Below the pieces are notes generated by a model, which saw only the letters and a program-made list of their open reading frames with translations, made no database searches and was not told where the DNA came from. Below, one piece after another: positions 1 through 11,900 of a DNA stretch of 64,000 nucleotides; within the stretch, counting starts at the first letter, position 1, and each line of letters begins with the position of its first letter. The position numbers and the translations under genes are program-made. This stretch comes from Sarcocystis neurona (taxonomy: Eukaryota; Apicomplexa; Conoidasida; Eucoccidiorida; Sarcocystidae), in the NCBI GenBank assembly GCA_000727475.1, contig KL647299.1, positions 1,884,209-1,948,208 of the forward strand, read 5' to 3'.

Positions 1-2225
1 TCTATATATATATATATGAGATAGACACGTATATTGAAGCATGTGTGTATGTGTGTCTCCGTCTTTGTGTGTCTACGTAGACACCTCCCTCTGTATCCGT
101 CTTGGCGAATACATGTATTTATACTTTGCCTACGGCTACCTGATGTTGTTGATAGACATAAATGAATTTCCATCTTCATATCATCCACTCCTACGAATAT
201 ACTCGAAACAGAGAGGGAGACCCCCAGCAGAGAGGTAGTATATATATATATATATATATATAGAAAGACAGAAGGCTATATATATATATATGTGTATGTG
301 TGTATATGTATGTATATGTGTGTTCCAACACATACATATATAAAGAGAGATAAAGAGATATTTATTTGTTTTCATCGGTACATTTCTCTCCATATATTCC
401 CTCATACTTATAGAGAGATGGATTTATATGGAGAGAGATATATGTACGTATTAATGTATGGATATATAGGTGCAGGCGCATATGCACATAGTCATGGCTG
501 AGGACTACCATAGAATATGCGTATATTCTACCATATATATAGAGAGAGAGTCATGTAGAGACTTATATGAGAAAGTCTCTAGATACATAGATACGTAGAT
601 ATAATAATATATGAATATATTCTCCTCCATTCCACCATACCTGATATATTCAGAGACTTTGATACCTGTAGACCTGTATGTGCATACACATAGATAGATA
701 GATATAGATAGATAGATAGATAGATATAGATATAGATAGATAGATAGATATAGATATAGATAGATAGATAGATATAGACAGATAGATAGATAGATATAGA
801 TAGATAGATATAGATAGATAGATATAGATAGATAGATATAGGTAGATAGATATAGGTAGATAGATAGATAGATATAGATAGATAGATATAGATATAGATA
901 GATAGATATGTAGACATATATATACGCAGATAAGTAGATACATTTTGATATCTATAGACGTATAAATGTACACATATAGATAGGTAGACAGATATATACA
1001 TCGATAGATAGGGAGATTTTGATATCTGTAGACGTGTGTGTGTATACCTGTAGGTAGATAGATACACAGATAAATAGATAACTAAATAAATAAAACAGAT
1101 AGACAGATATTGATGTACGTGTATATATGTGTGTATAGGCATTCCCGTACGTCATCCGTCCCGTTCTCAACCCTCCGATTTGTCGACAACTCCGGGACTC
1201 TGCCCCGCCACAGTGAAGCGGGCGGCATGCGTCGCTGATCTACAAATATATATATTAGTCATATTATACATACATATATTATATATGTATTATGTATGTC
1301 ATATCTGTGTACGGATAAATAGGTAGGTAGTCACGCATATACGTACACATAATATATGTGTATTTGTATGTGTACACACCGCTTTACAGAATATATGTAC
1401 GCATGTACGTGTACCCACACACATATATGTATGCATATATGTATAGATGCCGCCATATATATATATATGTATGTATACAGATGCGTATATGCAGAGATGC
1501 CGCTGTCTTACACAAATACATATATATATATGTGTGTGTGAATATATGTATCCGTATATGTATAGAAACCGCTCGTGCATGTACGTATGTGTATACGTGC
1601 GTGCCCGTATATCCGTAGATGCCACTCCTGTATGCATATGTATATATATGTGTCTGTATATGCGTAGATGCGGCTGTTATATATATATATATATGCGTAT
1701 GTCTATGTGAATATACGTATCGGCATATGTATGGGTGCCGGCCGTATCTATCTATCTATCTATATATATATGTATGTATGTGTGTACGCGTGAATGCCAA
1801 TATTTTACGTACGTATATATATATATATATGTGTCTCTGTCTATCTGTCTATCTGTCCATCTGTCTATCTGTCCATCTATCTATCTATCCATATATATGT
1901 ATATGCATACGCGCACTACATATGTATTTGTATTGGAATATGTATAGAGAGATGTAGGCATGCCTCGGTAGGGGTGGGAATATATGGACGTCGGGCGACG
2001 CGTATGAGTTTCTCCTGCGCACATTTCTCTGCAGCGCGCCTGTATAACAGAGAGGAAGTTACGTCTTTGCTTGACTGCTGAGATTGTCCCTTTACACATC
2101 TATAAATATATATATATATATATATGTGTATAGTGCTCTACACATGTATATATAGAAGTTATGTGTGATCGTCAACGGAGACAGAGAGAGAGACAGAGAT
2201 CTTCATAGAGATGTATTTTCTGTAG
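1..2225. repeat. AT-rich simple-sequence region with a GATA/TATAGA microsatellite
   Basis: This stretch is mostly (TA)n, TATG/TACA and, at about 690-912, a long GATA/GATATA microsatellite. Two islands of ordinary composition break it, at about 1148-1245 and 1980-2085. The second contains a pyrimidine tract ending in CAG at 2034, which is a good splice acceptor, so a small 5' exon of the downstream PPP4R1-like gene could start at 2035. I could not match either island to a protein. A 16-bp perfect palindrome, GTGTCTACGTAGACAC, lies at 69-84. Confidence 0.7.
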
Positions 2226-2967
2226 AATTCTGGTGCAGGCTGCTGCAAGACCCGGTGGCGATTGTGAGGAAGGCTGCATGCCGCTGCTTGCCGGCTCTCG
2301 TCTTTTGCTGCTGCCGAAGCATCTTGAACGCGCTACCGCCCCGAGCCGACGCCCTGTTCGTTCACGAGCTGCTGAAGAGGAAAAGAAAACCGGCCTCTTT
2401 CTCTGCTTCTTCGAAGCAGCAGCAACAGCGACGAGATACTGCTGCCTCCAACTGCCGTGGCCCGCCTTCTTCAGGCGACACAGCAGCATCAGGAGCAGCA
2501 CCACGAGCTGCAGGAGGAGGACGAGCAGCCACAGCAGCAGGGGGAAAGAAAAGAGAAGAGGCGGACGTGGGGGGGGGGAGTGCGGCGGCAGCGGGCGGTG
2601 GACCTGGCGAGCCAGAGGCGGAAGGAGACGGCGAGGCCGGCGACGGTGAGCAGCAGCAGCAGCAGCCGGCAGTGCGACAGCGTTCTTCGCAGCGGGAGAG
2701 CGAGAGAAAGAAGAATGGGCCAGAACCGCAAGGGCAGCAGCAGGAACAGCAGCAAGAGAGAGAGCAGCAGCAGCAGGAGCCGCTGAAGCGAAGCGACGCG
2801 GAAGCGGAAGAAGCGACCGCAAGTCAAGGAGACGCAGGGGCAACAGAGGAAGACCAAAAGACGGAAGAAGAGGACAAAGAGGAGGAGAAGATGGAGAAGC
2901 TGCGGGAGGTCCTCATCACCGGCGAGGAAGTGGCGGTGCTCTGCAATATTTTGAGGACATTCGCTGA
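2226..2967 (+). CDS. PPP4R1: PPP4R1-like gene, exon with HEAT repeat and Gln/Glu-rich insert
   Basis: The acceptor is the TTTTCTGTAG ending at 2225 and the donor is GTAAGA at 2968; the frame would stop immediately after the donor. The exon opens with a typical HEAT helix pair, FWCRLLQDPVAIVRKAACR, then about 170 residues of Ala, Gly, Glu and Gln low complexity with poly-Gln runs. It closes with a helical stretch, LITGEEVAVLCNILRTFAE. The insert interrupts the helical scaffold, as is common in Eimeria proteins. Confidence 0.6.
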
Positions 2968-5900
2968 GTAAGAAATATCGTAGCTGCTGCATGCAACGTC
3001 TCTTCTGCCCACCTGCAACCTCTGCATTTCATTGAGCGGTGTAACTTTACACATATACAACTTTCTCGTGTCTACAAACACAGATAGAGACAGACAGGTA
3101 GACCAATTTATATATGTGTATGTGAAAGTGCCTATATAGTCCGAAAATATGAACTCTCAATCTTATCTGACCTGTCATATACAGATAGATAGGTAGATAG
3201 ATAGACACGTGCATATGAATATATAGGTATACCTATATATATATACATATACATACATATATATATATATATCGACAAGCACATATGGAAGAACACAAGG
3301 TATTTGCTCTTTGTCACTCTCTCTACCAACTGCGTGTATGTATCTATCTGTCTGCTTCAGCTTCTGGACTCATATAAATATATATATGTATTTATATGTG
3401 TGTAGGTCTCTGCATGCGCCTCCGTAAATGTGTGAATATCTACGTGTATGTACATGTGAGTAATTGTACGTATGTGTGAATAGGTACGTAGACATATCGA
3501 TTTATATATATGCATGAACTAGTGGGGTATATGATAGAAGGAGAAGAGGGGGGCCCTCCGCGAGTCTTGCACAAGTACAGGAATGTCTTTTGTATGGGAG
3601 ATGAATATACTTCTGATGATGTAAAGAGAGCAGTGCATGGACGTCGATCCAACGTCCGAGTCCAGTTTGTGTATGCACGCATGCAGCCGGTCTGTTGTCT
3701 TCTCCCTTTTCTTGTGCGCAGCAGTGCGTGGGGCGAGGTGGGTCTGTACGTCTCTTTTCTGTCTCTCTCTCTTTTGGCTTCCCACGCCTCTACTATCAAT
3801 AAATATGTGTGTGTGGAAGTTTATATGAAAATTCATGTAGTAGGGAAGCGGTTGTCTGCGTGCGAAGAACTGCATGCGACTGCCTTTGATCAGACGGACG
3901 GGGCACCTACAGGTGAAACGTACGTAGATACTCACGTGTGTGTATGGGATTGCATGCGCATGCGTGTAGACACACACTTCTGTGCATGCGATAGCTGGGA
4001 ATAGCCGTGCATGCATGCTCCTGCGTGTAGACGAATAGGCCTGTGTATGCATGCGCAGGTGTGTATGTGTGTGGAATGCTGCTTGCATGCGTTACTCAAA
4101 TGTAGTCTTATCTGCATGCACGCGTTCGCGGGAGACTTCGACTCTACTTGGGTCTCAATGCATGCAGAGAGCAGATATTTAACCTACGGCCACACGCATG
4201 CGGATCTGTGTGGGAGTCTTTTTTGTGGCGGGGGAAAGGGGCGGGGCGAATGCATGCGTTTTGGCAGTCTGCTGCACATCACAGAGAGACGCCTGCAGTG
4301 TGGAGTTCCTTCTCGCGCAGTTTACGAGGATATGCACGCGTTATTGTCGAAGTCTCCCTGTTTCCTCGTGAGTATATATGTACGTGTGCGTGTGCATGCG
4401 CGGAAGAAGCGCCGGGAAGTCTCCTGCTTCGGGCAGGGGGGACACATGGGCAGCCCTGCGCGGGCGCATGCAAGTCTGTGACCACGTCCGTCCCAGGTAT
4501 ATGTGTACGACGTCGGGAAAGAGAGAGACAGCGGCGAACTGTGGCCGATTCTCTCGACGATTTGCTTCCTTGCTGAGAGAAAACATATGCATTTGTGGGA
4601 CGCGGAGACGGCTGGTTTGAATTGCTCCGCAGGAACCGGCACTACGCCCTGCGGCAGCTTTTCATCCGCATGTGCGACGAAATTATTCGGTGAGAGAGAT
4701 CTGCTGCGGCGGGGGACTCTTGCTGCATGCGCCTGCGCTCTAGCCACAGAGACACGAGAAGGCGAAGAGAAAGACAGCAAGGGGAGAATTCTCAGAGGAA
4801 GACAGAGACAGGAAGACAGAATGGAAGAGGAAGGGAGGGGGGGGAGACGGGAAGGGAGGGGGGGGAAACAGGAAGGGGAACAGGAGGGGAGACAGGAGGA
4901 CAGACAGGAAGAGATACTGGAAGGGAGACGGGGGGGAGACGGGAAGGGAGGGGGAGACAGGAAGGGGAGACACGGAAGGGAGACAGGGAGGGAGACAGGA
5001 ACTGGATGATTATTGGCCTGGCTGTATTAGGTATTGCTAGTGTATTAGGTTCTATAAATTTCTTAGGAACGAGTCTGTTCAGAGAGACAGAGACAGGTGG
5101 GTTCGTTAAAGAGAAAAGCCCCCGGCACATGCAGAGAAAGAACGAGCGAGGGGGAAATACGTGTGCATACTCGCAACAAACGTGTATATACTTGTGGAGA
5201 AGTGGCCACACACATATATATCTTCGTCAACGTATTCGTGTATATGTGGGCAGGAATGTAGGCATGCATGTATATACACATATGTGTGGGTATATGTTTC
5301 AGGTGCGCGCATGCGTATATACACAGAGAGGCACGTATAGATATATATGTGTGGTTCCGGCGGGGGAGAAGAGATATTCACAAGAAAGATGCGGACATTC
5401 GCATGCATTCGCCGTGTGCGCGTCTGCGTATATGAGTAGGATCATGTGCGCGCATAGTAGACAGGTGAACGAGTGCATCTGAGAATTTCTTCCTTTCTTC
5501 TCTTCCCCGTCTCCGTCTCCGTCTCCGTCTGTCCTCCTCTCTGATCCGCGCCTTCCACGTGCATTTGTGGCGCCGAGGCATCCGCGACGGGCGCCCCACG
5601 CGTACGCGCACACCCCAGACGAGGTGTACGTACACTCGGATCGCGCGTCTGCAGACCCGTGCGCCGCCTGCGCAGGGCCGCCTCACCTCTACAGAACTGT
5701 CTTTTTTCTTCTTCTCTCTTTGCGTCCTCCTTTTTCCGTCGGCTTCCTCGGTGGGGGATGACGCATAGCGCACCTGAACAGGACGCAGGTGTCTGTACAC
5801 CCCGCACGGACGTCTTGAAACTGCACTTGTATCTGCGTCTACTCTTGTGCGTATACATATATAGGCTCGTGTGTGTATAGAGATAATATATATATATACG

Positions 5901-8900
5901 TAGATGTATATGTGCACAGGTATGTGTGGTAAACATATATGTATACACGCACAAAGTAGATATATATCTCGAAGGGGAAGAAGGGCGAACGGAGGAGGAG
6001 GAGGAGAAGACGTGTAGACACGTAGACACAAACGGGAAATTCCCCTTCTAATCGACAGGGAGAGGAGGGCACGGGGGGGGGGGGGGGGAAAAGTACCACC
6101 CGAGAGAAGAAATTGCAAGCGGGTAAACCTGCTGCTTCCATACGCATCGCATGTTTTCCTCGACTTCGTCCCCTGCCGTTTTGTCTCCCTTCTGTCTCTG
6201 CCTTCCCAATAAAAGACAGTCGCAGCTGGTGTCCTCACGAAGGGTATGCGGCCACCTCTCTTCCTTTACAACCGATCATTCCCAGCGTATATATATCCAC
6301 GGTGTAAAGCGTATGTCTGTCTCTGCCAGACGTATATATCTGCTCCCATGTCTGTAGTGTAAAGGGGCACCACCTCCATATATTCATATATGTGGATATA
6401 GAGAGAGAGTGGAAAGCTTTATGGCTCTATATGTATATACATGTGTATATATATACATATATATGTATGTATACGTGCAGTGTAAAATTTCGTGCGTCCC
6501 CATGTACAGCCTGTAAACTTCTGTGTTCGTATATATCATATGTATGGGTGTAAAGTGTCAGATGCATATATATATACATACGTACACACATATATATGTA
6601 TAGTGTGAAGTTGTGTGCTCGTACATATCCTCGGTATATGTGGTGTTAAGATTCGTGTGCCCACACATACGCATATATACATATATGTAGAGAGAGAGAG
6701 AGCGTATTGCTTTATGTTTGTATATGTCATGTTTGTATGTCTATATGTATATGTAGTGGAGCGCTTTATATATGTATGTGTCATGTGTATATGAATGTAT
6801 ATATATATATATGTATATGTATAGTAAAGTTTCTTGTCCACGTGTGTACGTATACTGTAGATATACATGTCTGTCTATAGCATATATATATACATGTACG
6901 TATTTGTATTAATTCATGGCCCCACGTTTATACTGTTGGTAAGATATCGATCCGTGTGAGTATACATATATATATACACTATATATATACATACTATATA
7001 TATATCTACTACATATATATCTACTACATATACGTGTATGTACACCTTGACGTCTGTTTGTACATATATATATATATATGTATGGGGAGCGCCTAAACCT
7101 ATCTTCATGCATGCAGGTCTCTCCCTAGGTACAAAGCGTACATATATACATCTGTTAGAGGCAGAGAAAAAGAGATATATATATATATATACATATTGCG
7201 TACATATATATATATATTAATTTGTAGACAGAGGGGTAGAAACATATAGGTCTGTAGAAGAGAGAAGGACGGATGATATTGCTGCAGTAGAAAGGTATAG
7301 ATATATATATATATATATGTATGGGTGGGGAGAGAGTGTGTTGCTGATGTAATTTTGCTGCATGCAGACATTGTCCGCAGACATTTTTTGAATTATATTT
7401 CATGCGAGCTCTGGCGTATCTGTCGGGCGACCGCGTTTTCAACGTGCGGCTGACGTGGGTGCGGCTCCTCTTCCCTCACTTGAGAAAACCGAACGGGAAG
7501 CTCAAAGATAACTGCTTGGTAAAAACTCCTTCTCAACGCAGCAACAGCAGCAATAGAAGTGGAACCGAACAGACAGCAGCAGCAACAACGCCCAAGACAG
7601 CAGCCGTCCAGCTGGTCTAGCAGAGGCGAGACAACAGCCGCAGCATCCAGGAGCAGCAGCAACGGCAACTCAGCAGCAGCAGCAGCGGAAGGGACGGCAC
7701 GGCAGCAGCAACTCCCCTGTAGCAGCGGCAGCAGTGGCAACACACCAGCAACAGCAACATGACAGCAGCAACATCGCAGAAGCCGCAGCAGCAGTGACAA
7801 CACACCACTAGCAGTAACGTGACAACAGCAACATCGCAGCAGCAGCAGCAGTCACACCGTAGAGGGATGTCGTAGAGAACTGGGTGGCACAAACAGTCTT
7901 TCTTCTTGTTATAGTAGTAGCAGTAGCAGCACGACAGGGACGGAAGAACTAGGAGAAGGTGGCCGCACGACAGCGAGAAACAGGGCAGAAGCAGCGACAG
8001 AAAAAAGCCAGCAGCGGAAGCGGCAGCCGCAGCAGCAGTAGCGGGTGGAAGATGAGGCGCAGCATGAGCAGATAAAGCAATAGCAACAGCGGAAGACGAA
8101 CAGCAACAACGATAGCAGCAACTGCAGCGGCAAGAGGAACTCAGCAGCAGAACGAAAAACAACGACCGTAGCAGCAGGAAGAGGAGGAGACATGAAGAGG
8201 ACAAGGTGACAGAGGTAGGAGCAGGTGAAAGTCAGGGAAGAATTGATGCCGCTGTTGTTGCGACAGCGCAGCCCCACAAAACTTGCTTCTTGCGACAGCA
8301 CCACGGGGAGAAAGAAGACGGTGAGGAAGAGAAGAAGCAGCAGCGGGCCTGGCGGTGGAAGAAGCGAAGAAATGAAGCAGCAGGTGCAGCGGTCGTTGTG
8401 TGGATGAGTGAAAAAGCGGGTACATTCGCATGCCGCTTGGGCAGCCAGTCCTTCTCGCAGCAGCAGCAGCAGCCGCAGCAGAGCGGCAGCAGCCCGGCAG
8501 CAGCAAACTTCAAGAAGCAGCAGCGACAACACGCGCAGCAACAGGAGCAAGACGCGCAGCAACAGCAGCAGGACGCGCAGCAACAGCAGCAAGACGCGCA
8601 GCAACAGCAGCAAGACGCGGAGCAACAGCGGCAAGACGCGCAGCAACAGCAGCCCGAGAAGCAGGCGCAGCAGCCGCATGACAGGCGAGGATGTTGTCGA
8701 GCAAACGTAGACAGCTCGGTAGACAGCTATATCTGGCAGATGGTAGTAGCAGGCTAGAAAGCAGACAAAGCGGTGATGAGAGAAAGCATGTGGTTGCGCG
8801 TGCTACACGAATACGTGGTAGACTACATTTCCACACTGTTGCCGTTCTGAAGCCTGCTGTTGCCCTTGCTGCTGCGGTAGCCTAGTGACTTCACTCTTGG

Positions 8901-11900
8901 TGGTGCTGTAGCACAGCTGTCACTGCTTCCGCATCTGGTGCTGCTGGGACCCTTTTTTTGCCGCGCGTGCTGCTGCTGCCCCTGCCGCTGCCGCGCTCTG
9001 TTCACTGCCGGCTGCTGCTGCTGTTGCTGCGGCAGCGTCTCTCTCTTGCTGCTGCTGGTGCTGCTGCTGCTGCATCTGCTGTGGCCGTTGTTGCAGATGT
9101 TGTTCCTTCTTTGTGCGCCATCGCCCGGGGTCCTTGAAAATATCACTTTCGGTGCTGCCGCTGCTGTTGTTGCTCCTTCGCCTCCCGCCGCGGCAGCTGC
9201 CACTTCCCAACTTCGTGTTCACCCTTGCTGCTGACGTGCTGCCGCTTTTGATTCCCTGCTGCTGGTCTACTGCTGTCGCCGGTCCCTCCTGCAGCTGCTT
9301 CTCTCTGCCGGTTCTCTTGCGCTGCTACTATATTTTGCTGCTGCTGCTGCTGTGCTGCTGTTATACCAGTGACGCTGCGCTCCTTGCCGCTCTTTCGCTG
9401 CCACCCTGCCATGGCTTCTCCTTCGTGTGCATTCTCCTCTGCTGCGGCCCTGCTGTTGTTGCCGATAATAAACAAAGAGCCGCGTGCTGTTCGTCTGCTG
9501 CGCGCTGCGGTGATGCTGCTCTTCTGGCTTCTGCTGCTGCTGTGGAGGTAGCGGTGGTGCTGCTGCTGCTGCTTCCGGTGGGACAGCACCGTATGCATGA
9601 GCTTCACGTGCTGCTGCTGCTGCCGCTTGTTGTTGCTTGGTTTATAGCTGGTCTGCGCGGCGAAGAGTTTACAAAAGACGGAGGTAGACAGAGAAATGCG
9701 CATGCTGATGGATCACTGCTGCCTCGCGGCAGGCGAGGAGCTAGTCGTTGTAGACGGCTTTGAACTGCGCGACTTCTTAGACGCAGGTCCCTCCTCTTCT
9801 TCTTCTTCCTGTTCTGCATTTCCGTCCTCCTCCTTCTCGTTCTCTCCCTCTTTGATGATATCTTCTTCTTCACCGCCACGTCCCGCTGCGGGCAGCAGCC
9901 TGCCTGCTCCTGCAGCAGCAGCGGCATCACCACGTCAGTTACAGCAGCAGCAGCAGGGAATGACGGCAACGTTTGCAGTGGCAGAAGCGGGGAGAAGCAG
10001 CAACAGCAACAGCAAATATACGCTTGAGGAAAAGCTGCACTACCGCAGCGTCTTCCATGCAGTCCCGAGCAGCAGCAGCAGCAAGGCAACGAATTCAGAG
10101 ATGGAATTTGCCGCTTCCTCAGCAGCAGCAGGAGGAGTGTTAACAGCAGCGTGCAGGATGACGCTGGGCGGCAAAAGCAGCTGGCAAGCCGGACGCTCAG
10201 CAGGAGCAGCAGCAGCAGCAGTCGAAGACCAGGAAGTAGTCGATTTCATTCCGGCGCCACTTGCTGTTGAAGCAGCACGAGCCGCAGCTGCTGCGGCAGC
10301 AGCGCTGTGGAAACGGGGAAGCAGCACCTGCGGCGCAGGAGTGAGCACCACCAAGCAGGCCCGGGAAAGAAGAGAAGAAGATGCAACAGAAGCAGCAGCA
10401 ACAGCGCGGCACGTCAGACGGCCAGCAAAACATGAGACTGCAGGGGCAGCAGCAGCAGAAGCGAAGGACAACGAGGAAGAGAAAGACGAGGACGCTGCGA
10501 AAGCTGCTGCAGGAACAAGTCGACGTCAAGGAGCACCAGGCGTTGGAGCAGCAGGAGAAGCGACGACGGAAGGGTCAGCTGCAGCAGGGGGAGAAAGGGA
10601 AGCGGCAGCAGGGAGAAGAAGAGGCAGCGACGAAGAAGAAGAAGCAGCAGCAGGTGACTTCAGAGCGGCAGGAGAAACAACAGCAGCAGAAGGGGACGCA
10701 GGAGCCAGCAAAGCAACAGCAGCAGAATTCGGAGCAAGAGAAGGCGCAGCCCCAGCAACAGTCGAAGGTAAGACAGCAGCAGCAAGTGATGCAGCAGGAG
10801 TTGATGCCGCTGGAGCACACCAGTTACATCGTCTACCGAGCAGGAGGGCGGACGATATTCAGCAGAATTAGCGGAACGAGGACATATACAACAAAACGAC
10901 AGAGCAGTCCCAGGAACAGGACTAGCAGCACGAGCAACAGCAGCAACAGAAACAGCAGCAACAGCAACAGCTGCAACAGCAGAAACGGATGCAAGAGTGG
11001 CACGGCGAAGTGCAGCATCAGCGACACCTCAGGACGGCTGTTGTAGCAGCAGTAAACGAAGGCGACACGTCCAGAACAGGAGCGCAGGCACTTGCGAGAA
11101 GCTACGGAGTCGCTAGATATGTAGCAGCCCCACTACCTGCTGCTGCTGGTAAAGAGGGAACCACGTGGACGTTTTGTGTGTGCGGACAGACGACTGTCCT
11201 GCGTCTGCTCCCGCTTCTGCTGCTGCTTGCGAAGTAACTTGAGTAGCAGCAGCGTATGTCTGTGCAGTTTCCTCAGCGAGAAGGCTCTGCCGTCTGGACG
11301 GGCTGCTGGAGGAGGAAGAAGAACAGGAGGTTCGTACATATAAATGAATATATACGTATATAAAGAGGGAGAGATAAGTAAGGTGAAGCGTGATGACTGA
11401 ACAGGCAGAAGTCGATGTAGTGGAGGTTGTGTACGCATGCAGAAAGATTTACGGAAAGAGACGTAAGCAGAGAGAAGGGAGAGCGTACAGAGAGAGGCCA
11501 CTCTGAATATAAGTGACCTTCTGCATAAAGGTACGTGTGTATGAATATTCACAGATTTACTTACTCCACATGCATGTGTTGCTACGCGTCTTTCTGCCTG
11601 GGGTGGTATATGTGCGTGAAGCCCATCGGAGCCACTTCTCTTCACGTCTTCCGCCGTATGGCTGTCCTGCAAGTGACTTTTCCAGGCGCACGGGCTCACG
11701 CTTCGGGTCGTTAGTATATTGCCACTTTATTCTGACCATGTTCTCGTGACGCTGGTGATGCTGCGCAGTGCTGTTGCTGTTGCTGCGATTCTGCTGCTCA
11801 CGAGGACCTTGTGTTGCTGTTGCGGCTGCCTTGCGAGCTGCAGGACCTCTTGCCCCCCGCCCAGCTGCTGCTGGTGCTGCCTTGCCTGCTGCTACCGCGC

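Noticed and set aside
579..1142. Minus-strand open frame of 187 codons rich in Tyr, Ile, Ser and Leu
   Set aside because: It is a direct translation of the GATA/TATAGA microsatellite. Similar Tyr/Ile/Cys/His frames elsewhere (for example 58346-58909 and 60318-61010) have the same cause.
7909..8757. Overlapping Leu/Cys-rich and Gln-rich frames on both strands
   Set aside because: They are translations of CAG triplets within an intron whose flanking exons join in phase without them.
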